This document shows, one piece after another, positions 54,567 to 64,000 of a DNA stretch of 64,000 nt; position 1 is the stretch's first letter, and each line of letters begins with the position of its first letter. The translations under genes and the position numbers were made by a program. This stretch comes from Antitrichia curtipendula. Lineage: Eukaryota; Streptophyta; Bryopsida; Hypnales; Leucodontaceae. The notes under the pieces are model-generated. The model saw only the letters and a program-made list of their open reading frames with translations, searched no databases and was not told the DNA's origin. Location of the stretch: the NCBI GenBank assembly GCA_951230915.1, contig OX579635.1, forward strand, positions 13,020,001 to 13,084,000, given 5' to 3'.

Positions 54567-57500
54567 TCATATAGAATGAGAGTGTCCACTACTATCAGTG
54601 GACGAAGTCTCTATCTCTGATTCTAGGGCTGTGACATCTACAAACTGCAAAACCCTCGGATCTATAGATGTAGACTTTTTCCGGCTTGGAAAATCCCTCT
54701 GAGACGCAAATGTCAAGGCTAAAGCTTCGACATATTCAGGCAACACAAAGGACTTCTCCAGGCTCCGAAGAAAACTAGATAAAGAAAAAAATGGACGATG
54801 ACCTCCTCCATTAGAAGTCATGCTACAAGATGAAAACAAATTATTAGACATGGTTTTAATATCACTTTAAACAAACATGCAACATAAATTCAAAAGGAGT
54901 AATGAATTATAAAAATCTTCACATACACATAGGAAAACAATGCAAGCTATGGATAGACTTACTTACTGAAACAGGATTTCTTCACAATGTGGGGAACAAT
55001 AACCTCCACTACATCTTCATCATCAGAATCCGCTATGATTGCTGCGGTTGAAGGAGGGACATCTGGAACTGTACGTATCATTGGAGCCAAAATAGCATCG
55101 AAGATTGCCTTGTCCTCTTCGAGTGCAACTACATGCTTGTTCAAGATCCTACAAGCGTGGATGGAAGCCCCTAACACCAAGAAGACAAGAAAGTTAAGTA
55201 CTACAACATTCAAGTTACAGAAAATGAAAATGAAAAGTCAGAATTACCAAACATAACTTATTAAGTCATCAAAAATTACCCGTTGCAGCAGTGCAATCGA
55301 CAACAATATCATTGGGAAATGTTGATGCCTCTATCAACATCTGCAAGAAACAGGGATCCTTTTCTCGTGCCCCTCTCCAAGCATTGAAGTTGCTGTCCAT
55401 GGTCAAAGTTTCATTCTTTGTGAAATTCTGCAGAACATCATCCACAGCAACATCTATCCCTAATTCCTTCAACTTCGGACATGGGTGGAATTGAAATTTG
55501 GAAGGTCCAACACCAACCAAACTCCTCACCAATAGCATAACTCGAAAGAACTGGGTCTGCAAGAAAGAAGATAAATAAAAACAGTTTTATGAAAAAAATT
55601 TAGAGATACATACTACCAACTGACTTGAGAAACTCAAGAAATCAGAAGTGACTAAAGAGATACAGCTGAAAGAATGAGTCAACATTCAAACAAATCAAGA
55701 GAAAGAAACTGAAAACTAACTATTGAAGATTGAAAGCATTTGGATCAGAACAGAACCTTTAAAATGAGATTTATGAGAAAATGAACATACCGTGCATCCC
55801 GTAGAAACAAGTGATGCGAGATGTAACCAATTCGTTCCCCACCAATCCTTCATCTTTGTAAACGAGTACGTAGTAGCGTACTTCAGAATGGTGGCCTTTG
55901 CAACAGCGCATCGTGGATGAATAATCACAATAGCTCCATCATCATGTAAATGGCCGTCCGCAAACTCAAATACCGACTCCAACCACTCAGGTTTAGCCAT
56001 GTTCCACTTGGGAATACTAATAGCTGGCATGGACAAAGAAGGGATAGGCAATCCCTCGGGCATATCCGCAATCACAAGGTCAACGCGAGGTTTATCACTT
56101 AGTTTACCGTTAAAGTTACGCTGCTTGTCTCCTTTTTTCTACAACAACGTAGTCTCCATCAGTATAAAGACAAATGACATTCAAAAAATAGACTATAGAG
56201 AAATCCTAAACACTGGTGAAGGCTACTAACCTTGTCAATAAAACTGAGAAGGTCGTCGTAGACTTTGGGGAGAGGATCCGCCAATACATCTGCAAGAGAG
56301 TAGTTCAAAATCAAATTAGAGATAGTAATCTCTGAGTCCTTCAAGTAGTCCACAGCTGCAGGTCCATGGTGGATTTCTTCAAGACTGAGCGAAGCATACT
56401 CAGCGTCTCATTTGGTGCCACGGGAAAACGAGCGTTGGTGCTGTGAGCCCTCATCAATGGTTGATGAAGGCGGTTGTAGCTCCTTCTTCTTCTTCCCCTT
56501 CATCTTCAGAACTGTCGGGGCACCCTCCGTCTCAATCATTTTCTGTATCCTCCTAGAAATCCTCTCTTTGGCTTTGTCCACCGCCTCGGAGTTCTTTTGA
56601 GCAATCCTCTTGTCCGCCTCATCTCTCCGCTTGATAGCTCTAGCTTTTGCATCCTCATCAAGTCCAACAAACTCATCAATCTCCTCAACAATCTGATGGG
56701 AGTTGATTGATTGCTTAAGGTGCTCCTCTGGCAACAGCATGAACTCTCGTGAACAGTCCAAATACCACGCTCCCGACTTCAAGTGCAAACTAGTCCACCA
56801 CTTCAACTGCGACGGCGAGAACATGCAATGCTCAGAAGATACATCTAACCAGGTTCCCAGAAATGGAGGAAGATCACGTTTCAAGATCGCACCCTTCGGC
56901 AAAAGCTCATACTTGAAATACCTGAAACACCAAAGAGTACCCATTAAGAACTTTTACAACAGTTTAGAATCAAACAATAAAAAGTGTCAATGCCAACATC
57001 CACAAGAATGCATACCGGTAAATCACACGTTTCACCACTAGATCGGAGCCCTTGTGCTTTTTGAAATCATCGGACTTCCTGAAGACATTGTGCCCTCTGA
57101 ATTGAGTAATGAACGCGTGGTCCCAAACTCGAATTCTCCACCCCTCCAAATACTCAGCAAAACTCTCTGGCTCCAAGGGAGAATCCATGGTCAAATTCAG
57201 TTGGTCCTTCTTCACAATGTTGTCAAACATTTCTGTCCCAACTTCTTCAATCTGTACAATGAGATCACGGAATTAGCGGCATGCATTTGATTACATTCTG
57301 AAAAAGAAAAACTCCAATTCGTATAAGGCAGAGTTAAACAAAGACTTATTAGGATCCACTATGTAACAACAACTAAATCACTTACCCCTGCATACCAACA
57401 GGCTTTTGCCAAAAAGGACTTCAACTCGTTCTCCCCAACTGGCTTCAGTGGAAATCTTCTCGCTTCTCTGGTCTGAGTAGAACAATTCCACCACCGGAGC

Positions 57501-60500
57501 CACTTCACCTTTTGATTGCTGCTGATGTTGCAAGTTGCAATTAACTGCAACTTCTCCAAAGTCATTTCTGGGGTGACGTTTGAACTCCAGTGGCGCTCAA
57601 TCTGGGAAAAAGTGTAACTGTGTTAGAAAACATGTTACAACATCAAAAAGTAACTAGAAAACATGCAAATGTTAATACATACCTCAACAAGCCAATCAGT
57701 CCCAAGGCTTGGATTGGCGACGGCGGTTAACTTGCCCAACTTCTGTATCAATCTGGTTGTTTTTTCCTTTGTACCCAATCTCATTGCAGCTAGTACACCC
57801 TCCTGCGACTGCTCTTCCTCCAGTGTTTCTTCCTTATATAACCGAACTGCAAGATCAGAGGCGGCAGCAATCTCGTATTGCGGAAGCACAAGATCATTAG
57901 TGAACATGGTAAATAAAGCATTTCAAATCAACGAAGCAGGAAGCAAATAAACCAAAATTACAGGATAGAGTACTTACCCGGAAAATGAATGAGGTGAAAA
58001 CCTTAAGCGACATTGAGTACCAACTCTTTCGAAGGTTTTGATGACACTGCAACATCTCACTTTCACTCAAGTGTTCAGAGAACTTCTCAAGTGGTAACAT
58101 CCCATACTTGCGGACACGATACAATGTGTATATCAAGCTTGTCTTGATGAAGGAGTTCTCCGTGTGCCTGCACAGCATAATGAGATTGATAATCTATCTT
58201 TACTGCGTTTAACAGAACATGAAATAAAACTACAATGAGATGATCTACTTACTTGTTAATGTCATGCATGGCATGCATGACATCTCCAATTCGGCCCTTC
58301 GTCTCGAGAATGATTGAGTCCACTGAAATATGCCAATCTCTATCACGCTCATGGTGTTTCTTGATGTACGAAATCCACGCAAGTAGTCTGTGATTTCCAT
58401 CACAGACAAAGAATTTCGACCTCAGAAGATCCTGCAAGCCTAGAGTTGCACTCAAAGTGGAGTTGAAGATGTCGTTTTCTTCATTCCACATGGGCCCCCA
58501 CGCCTCTTTCTCTGCATCAGAAACCATCTCCGTCTCCCCTTGTTCATTAGTAAGTGAAATGTAGAAAACACAGGAGCCATCTCTATACCCATGAACGAAC
58601 TCTTGCTCCAGTTTAATGAGGTCACACTGCAGCGCTGGCCTGACCATCGGCATCTGGGCAAGACGGCACAATGGAATCCTCAGTCGTGAAATGGAATGTG
58701 GTTTGAGTCGCAAGTTGGTAATGGATGCAACCGAATTAACCTTTTGAGCTCTCCTCAGTGCGTCCTCGGATCTGAATTCATCATCAAACTCCTCCTCCTC
58801 GTGCTCAGTGACATTGACCATGTCGACTCTTTCGCTCACCTCGACTTCTTCCTCGGTAATGTGAGGCTGCGGAGAAATTAAACTGCCCGCCATCTACATT
58901 GGAGACAACATAATGCATTTAGGCTACAGAAGCGACATTGACAGGCAACACGGCGAGCTCACCTCTGATCAGTCCCCCGTGAGGCCCTCATCGGCGCTGA
59001 GGGGACCCAGTAGCCCCACAGCGAGCGGAGAAATCAATCGTGAATCGAGAGCGGCGAGGTGCTTACCTCAGAATCGGTCCCTGTCACGCTCCCATCGGCG
59101 CCGAGAGGGCCAGGGCAGCCCCACAGGGAGCAAAGAAAATCAACCAGAAACACGAGAGGTAGTAGGAGCTTACCTCAAAATCGGTCCCTGTCACACTCCC
59201 ATCGGCGCCGAGATGGCCAAGGCAAGCGACAGGGAGCGAGGAGAAATCAACCAGCAACATGAGAGGGGAGAGGAGCTCACTCCAAAATCGGTCCCTGTCA
59301 AGGTCCCATCGGCGCCGAGAGGGCCAGGGCAGTCGACAGGGAGCAAAGAAAATCAACCAGAAACACGAGAAGAAGTACGAGGTCACCTCAAAATCGGTCC
59401 CTGCCACCGTCCCGTTGGCGCCGCGAGGGCCAGGGCAGCCCCACAGGGAGCAAAGAAAATCAACCAGCAACACGAGAGGTAGTAGGAGCTCACCTCAAAA
59501 TCTTTCCCTGTCAAGGTGCCATCGGCGCCGAGAGGGCCAGGGCAGCCGACAAGGAGCGAGGAGAAATTAACCAGGAACACGACAGGGGCGAGAAGCTTAC
59601 ATTAAAATCGGTCCCTGCCACGGTCCCGTCGGCGCCGAGAGGGCCAGGCCAGCCGATAGGGAGCGAGGAGAAATTAACCAGGAACACGACAGGGGCGAGA
59701 AGCTTACATTAAAATCGGTCCCTGCCACGGTCCCGTCGGCGCCGAGAGGGCCAAGCCAACCGATAGGGAGCGAGGAGAAATTTACCTGGAACACGACAAG
59801 GGCGAGAAACTTACATTAAAATTGGTCCCTGCCACGGTCCCGTCGGCGCCGAGAGGGCCAGGGCAGCCGAGAGGGAGCAAAAAAAATCAACCAGCAACAC
59901 GAGAGGGGAGAGGAGCTCACCTCAAAATCGGTCCCTGTCAAGGTCCCATCGGCGCCGAGAGGGCCAGGGCAGCCGACAGGGAGCAAAGAAAATCAACCAA
60001 AAACACGAGAAGGGCGAGGAGCTTACCTCAAGAGCAGTCCCCCGTGATGATCTCATCGCCGCTGAGGAGGCCAGGCAGCCCCACAGAGCAAGCGAAACAA
60101 CCAAACCCTATGATGAATGGGCAAAGTGCTTACCTTAAGATTGGTTCCCCGTGAGGCTTCCGTCGGCGCGAGGGGACCCCTATTGCCCACACAACGAGCA
60201 GGGTGAAGAATTGAACTGAAGGTTGGTCCCCAGTGAGGCTTCCGTCGGCACTGAGGGGACCCACGCAGCCCACACAGTGATTTCGAATACAGAACGATGA
60301 GAAGATCAGAAGCGAAAGTTCGTGGGTACGTTCATTATCTGACCCCGAGGATATTACGTCGGCTGTAATTTGGAACACCAAGACAGTGCCGTATAAGGGA
60401 ATTGGTGGAAGGCATTTCTAAGTTGGCGAACCACTTCAGAGATCATGTCTTTCAATGTAGTTTCCTAATGCGCACCAAGCTGTCGAGGAGAAGATGTACG

Positions 60501-60760
60501 TGAGGAGGAGGTCAACTTTATCTACTTTGCCACCATGAAACCCTGACTCACAGCGGTTTCAACAGATAGACATGACAAACACAACTCACGATTTGATTGA
60601 TTTACAAATGAAGTTATCATACCTCTGAATCCGCGGCACTGCGGGAAGGCGTGACCTCAATTCCAACATGCTGGCCCGAGCCAGCATTGCTGTCATTGCT
60701 GTGAATATCTTCTTGTGTCTCTTTCATGGTTGAGCGCCTAGTTGCAGGTCGTCTTTCCAT
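54567..60760 (-). CDS. Spliced gene: ParB-like domain fused to beta-class DNA-methyltransferase-like domain
   Basis: Eleven exons are proposed: 60760-60623, 58893-58253, 58167-57978, 57871-57683, 57601-57386, 57251-57016, 56921-56231, 56138-55791, 55556-55280, 55170-54963 and 54822-54567. All junctions are GT-AG and phases match. Exons 2-11 total 3252 nt (1083 codons plus stop); exon 1 adds 46. Exon 2 has FVCDGNHRLLAW, the ParB/Srx-type DG-x-HR motif, after an acidic N-terminus. Exon 7 has a charged coiled coil and one in-frame TGA (56408-56410). Exon 8 has VDLVIADMPEGLP at the motif IV position, then HDDGAIVIIHP. Exons 9-10 join into DIVVDCTAATGASIHACRIL then VVALEEDKAIF, the AdoMet-binding motif I region. 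Motif IV before motif I is the beta-class order. Function is inferred: DNA binding or modification in the nucleus. Exon 1 is the least certain. Confidence 0.78.
58957..60250. repeat. ~107-bp tandem array in first intron, about 12 units
   Basis: TCGGTCCCTG recurs at about 59075, 59182, 59289, 59395, 59502, 59609, 59716, 59823, 59929 and 60035, a 106-107 bp period, with diverged end units. Each unit contains CATCGGCGCCGAGAGGGCC and, on the minus strand, GAG-GTAAGC or TAATGTAAGC, which looks like a 5' splice site. It lies between proposed exons 1 and 2 of the ParB/methyltransferase gene. Confidence 0.92.
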
Positions 60761-62299
60761 TCCCTTAAGTCGTATTGAGGAAAACAACGCAAGTCCAATG
60801 AGTAAGATTGAGCATAACAATTTTCGACACGTAGAATCCTATTGGAGTAGTTGTTTCTGCGCTGCGAAAGTCAATCTCTACTCGGGCGTACCAACGGTGT
60901 AAAGGGATCAAGAGTTTGGTGACAAGTGGTGTCTTCGCGTCGATGTTTACGATTAACGAGGCCTGTCTAGTAGTTGCGGCGCACAGGTAATCCTAGGGTT
61001 TGGGATGAGATATTAAAGTGCTTATCCACTCTTGGAAGCCCTTTCAATTTTTTTTAATTATCCAAAATGTGCAATTGAGTAGATCTAAAAAGATTAGAAT
61101 GACTAATTTGGAGCCGACTCCGCTTTTGTGTGTCACTAGCCCATCACATTAGAATTCTAAAATTCCTAGAGGGTACTGGACGTTGCAATGTATAACCACA
61201 ACACAGAGTAGCGTACGGGACTTACAATAAAAAGTGACGGTGAACCCAAAGTACAATGATTTGTCGACTCCTCCTTGACGTTGGTTACCATTCGCTCACT
61301 CCCGTCTACGGAGAACTAGAAGTCTTCATGTCCGTGATTTGGATGGACAAATGATCCCCTGTTAGAAAGTGACTCGCAAAATAGAGTAGTTTTGGTACTT
61401 CTAATCTTGGACCTCTGCAATTGCTTCCTCGATGAGTACAAGAGCTTACCTCTCTTTTTCCTCTTTCTACACTTTGGACGAGGATCAGAAGCGCCTATGC
61501 TATCTAGTGTATGCATAAGACTAAATGTACATATGCTAAAACAATACTAGACACAAACATGTGTGCACATCAAGAGACACAAAGCATGAGAGAAGGAAAA
61601 TACTCGCTTTGTGTTTTTAACATTGTTCAACCAATTGCTAATATACGGAATTTTATAGTGTAGGGACCGTAGATGTGTTTCTTGGCCTCCTCCAGACACT
61701 ATTTGGGGTGTCCTTCAAAAGTCCTAAAACGGCGGGCGTATTAGTGTTTTGTATTCAAATTGGGTTTGTCTAATACTTTTTGATTGTCTAATCCAATCTA
61801 AGTAATAATGATCTTATAAGCACATTAAAAGATATTTTAATTTTTACATTATGACCGTCATAGCTTTCGAAACTAATAATGTTGCGCCGGTAGTTTTTAA
61901 ATCTACTATGCAAGGCTATTGGTCATAATATTTCAAATCAGCCATTGCTTATGTATAATATGACGTTGCTAGTTACAATGGACGCTTACAGATTCTACAT
62001 AATATCGTACTACCTCCAAGCTTCCGAGGGCCCATATTTGATGGCTTATCACATTACTCTTATTCATGAATTAGGTGAGCTTCACTACTAATTAGTTGTG
62101 GCGGAGGCAGGATATTGTAGTTCTATAGATCTTGTTATTAATGACTACAACTATAGTATTGATGACGGTGGAGTACAATGACTTTGAATTTCAAATTCAT
62201 GTTAGTCGCATGTGTATATAGTGATTTTGGACGTTCACCCTATGTTTGCATGTTCTCTTTATCTGTATCTCGCTTTCTGTATTAGTTTCTTCTACTTCT
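60761..62299. other. Intergenic, no firm gene
   Basis: A minus-strand frame at 61316-61516 begins MHTLDSIGASDPRPKCRKRKKR and meets a GTAAGC donor at about 61450, so it could be an isolated exon. The rest is AT-rich. A TATA-like GTGTATATAG at 62212-62221 lies about 80 bp before the ATG at 62300. Confidence 0.45.
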
Positions 62300-64000
62300 A
62301 TGGCCTCCATTCGGGCCGATGGCCATGAGATTCCATTAGTAATTCGTTTAGGAGATGAGGGTTTTGCTGTACTATCGTCTCACCTTCTTCATGTTCGGTT
62401 CGGTTTTATACAATCTAGTATCTACGTTGAAGAAGAGGTCATGTCCGAGTCTGGCTCTTTGAAAGAGTCTATCCACATTCCGGAAATTGTAGTTGACCTC
62501 GGTCATGTCTGGCACCTTCGTTCCGGGAGATATCAAGCTTATGGTTTACCATGTAGCGTCACGCTATCTAGCACTCAGATTTTCGTTCGGCACTCAGAAC
62601 ATTCAACTGTGGACATGCCTTTTACCCGTCGTGAATGTGGAAACTCTACTAAGCGCAAGTTGGTGACGAACGCGAATACACCTGTTCAATCCATCCGCAT
62701 AAAGCAAGAGCATGTGGATCTTGTTGTAGATCTGTCTAGTGAGTCCGAGGGAGAATCACCTAGTCAACCTGTTTGTCAAGCAACATTTCCAAGTAGAGTC
62801 TCCAACAATGTCGTGCAGACAACATCTGATGTATTGTGCGCGCCTTCTCATAGTCCAGCTTTGTCAAGTTACTCTCGACCACCGACTTACCCGAGTTGTC
62901 CATCGTCAGTTAGTATCGTTGGATGCTTACGCAAGCTAGCAACACTTTGTAAATCTCGGAACGAGATTGCTGCTTTAAACTACAACTCTCTCAATCTCCA
63001 GAAGGTGCAGTACCTTCCTGCTGAGTTCGATGGTGATGTAGTCTTTGAATTGCCCTGTCTTCGTGGTTCATCTTCTTCATCTGCTGCTGGGAGTCTACAG
63101 GGTATGGATAAGAAATACGATGGACATGCATGGTGTCGAACCATAACCTTGAATATCAGCAACAAAGATGGCCTCAAGTTCAGAAAGTCCTCGTGTGCAG
63201 GACATCCGATTTGTAACAACTCTGACTGCAACTACTTCAAGAGATCTTTGATGCGGAATGAAACTGAGTGGTGTGGTTATACTCCTAGTCCCTTTCAGAT
63301 TGGTGGAAACCCTCCAAAGGATTCATGTCTTCTATGCAAGATATGCAAATTTCCTCCGCATTGTGTTAATATATGTGATGCTAGAATATATTACGTTTTT
63401 GGCGATACAATGCAGATGACTAGAGCATGCATTCACTTCGGGTTTCATATGCATCCTGTAGCTTCCGGAACTTGTAGAGAGTCAGTAGACACTATTTCTG
63501 GCCTCATTGCCGGCGAGGTTACTAAAACACCCTCTGCCACTAACTCTGCAATTGCTCTAGCAGCCAGTAAACAATTTCTTGACAACCACCTCATCCATAA
63601 TGGACAAGGCCCTAAAGAAATGTTGCGGGGGAACTCGCTTGAGGACGTCATGGATAAGTTTCAGATTCTGAGTTCTCCAAACATCCGAAATGTTATTTCC
63701 TCTTTTCGTACTAGCGGGAAAAGCGGGGTTATAGATAGCATCATGAATATGAAACGCAATTTGAGGTTTGAGTATATTCATGACAGTGTCTTTCCTGGAC
63801 AAGGAAAGGAAAAGGTCTATTTGTTTAAGATGTTGGTAGAAGGTCCAGGCAGTGGAGTGGACTTGGTCACTCGTATGCAACCTGGAGGAGATTTAGAGAA
63901 TGCATGGCTTATGTTTGACCATGTCAAACGCGTCAAAGATTGGACAACCATGGCTTGCCATGTGTATGATATTGGATGCAGAAAAGTCATGACAATCGTA
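62300..64000 (+). CDS. Cysteine-rich, transposase-like unknown protein, 3' end beyond window
   Basis: ATG at 62300 opens 567 codons with no stop up to the window edge. The N-terminal 150 residues look globular. A serine-rich linker follows, with DLVVDLSSESEGES, a SUMO-interaction-like acidic patch. Zinc-binding-like clusters are C299-x5-C305-x4-C310 and C343-x2-C346-x2-C349-x5-C355. The last 70 residues (YLFKMLVEGPGSGVDLV, LENAWLMFDHVKRVKDWT, HVYDIGCRKVMTI) look like the start of an RNase H-type or DDE-like core. The family name is not recognised. I infer a nuclear zinc-binding protein of transposase origin. No introns are needed to read it. Confidence 0.75.
   Translation, partial: MASIRADGHEIPLVIRLGDEGFAVLSSHLLHVRFGFIQSSIYVEEEVMSESGSLKESIHIPEIVVDLGHVWHLRSGRYQAYGLPCSVTLSSTQIFVRHSEHSTVDMPFTRRECGNSTKRKLVTNANTPVQSIRIKQEHVDLVVDLSSESEGESPSQPVCQATFPSRVSNNVVQTTSDVLCAPSHSPALSSYSRPPTYPSCPSSVSIVGCLRKLATLCKSRNEIAALNYNSLNLQKVQYLPAEFDGDVVFELPCLRGSSSSSAAGSLQGMDKKYDGHAWCRTITLNISNKDGLKFRKSSCAGHPICNNSDCNYFKRSLMRNETEWCGYTPSPFQIGGNPPKDSCLLCKICKFPPHCVNICDARIYYVFGDTMQMTRACIHFGFHMHPVASGTCRESVDTISGLIAGEVTKTPSATNSAIALAASKQFLDNHLIHNGQGPKEMLRGNSLEDVMDKFQILSSPNIRNVISSFRTSGKSGVIDSIMNMKRNLRFEYIHDSVFPGQGKEKVYLFKMLVEGPGSGVDLVTRMQPGGDLENAWLMFDHVKRVKDWTTMACHVYDIGCRKVMTIV

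Noticed and set aside
5888..56410. Alternative genetic code or programmed readthrough explaining the in-frame stops
   Set aside because: All three stop codons occur inside frames, positions differ between copies, and intact genes (1-3075, 62300-64000) need no recoding. Random decay by transitions is simpler.
58913..60154. Plus-strand Arg/Pro-rich frames through the 107-bp array
   Set aside because: They are antisense to the ParB/methyltransferase intron and are explained by the 107-bp periodicity.

Overview
The window looks like plant (streptophyte) nuclear DNA. It has spliceosomal GT-AG introns, TATA boxes, CCCTAAA telomere-type repeats, and hAT, CACTA (tnp2) and Tc1/mariner elements, but no prokaryotic features. 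A large, transposon-rich, perhaps non-seed-plant genome would fit; I cannot name the species. Most coding capacity is mobile or mobile-like. Long stretches are AT-rich non-coding DNA or minisatellite.

Left part (1-16 kb): three minus-strand genes sit in GGGCGGGGACTC-type arrays. They are an intact hAT transposase running off the left edge (1-3075), a coiled-coil plus RING-H2 protein (9697-11994) and a protein-kinase-like gene (13993-15573). T-rich degenerate satellite and a dead Tc1/mariner copy separate them. A CACTA remnant follows (16.3-17.8 kb).

Middle part (19-39 kb): the same three families recur, diverged and rearranged, now with GACGG/CCGTC-type arrays. They are hAT (19816-22937, +), kinase-like (24264-25924, -) and coiled-coil/RING-H2 (32213-34507, +). 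A small unknown gene (26333-26791, +) is divergent from the second kinase. All six genes have a TATA box 130-265 bp upstream of the start, beside or inside an array in most cases. I read this as a hAT-type transposase travelling with two accessory genes, or with satellite elements that carry them. This is my main candidate for an undescribed system.

Right part (39-64 kb): minisatellites and a ~105-bp tandem array come first. A gag-like/coiled-coil gene in a TCCGG-rich island (46.6-49.8 kb) lies directly against a CACTA transposase (49.8-53.6 kb) and may be inserted in it. Next is a spliced minus-strand gene (54567-60760) encoding a ParB-like domain fused to a beta-class DNA-methyltransferase-like domain, with a ~107-bp array in its first intron. 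A cysteine-rich ORF (62300-64000, +) runs off the right edge.

Across these decayed genes the breaks are mostly in-frame stop codons (I count about 24) rather than frameshifts (about 4). Where the ancestral codon can be inferred by alignment, most stops are C-to-T or G-to-A changes, as expected from 5-methylcytosine deamination. No tRNA, rRNA or CRISPR was recognised.
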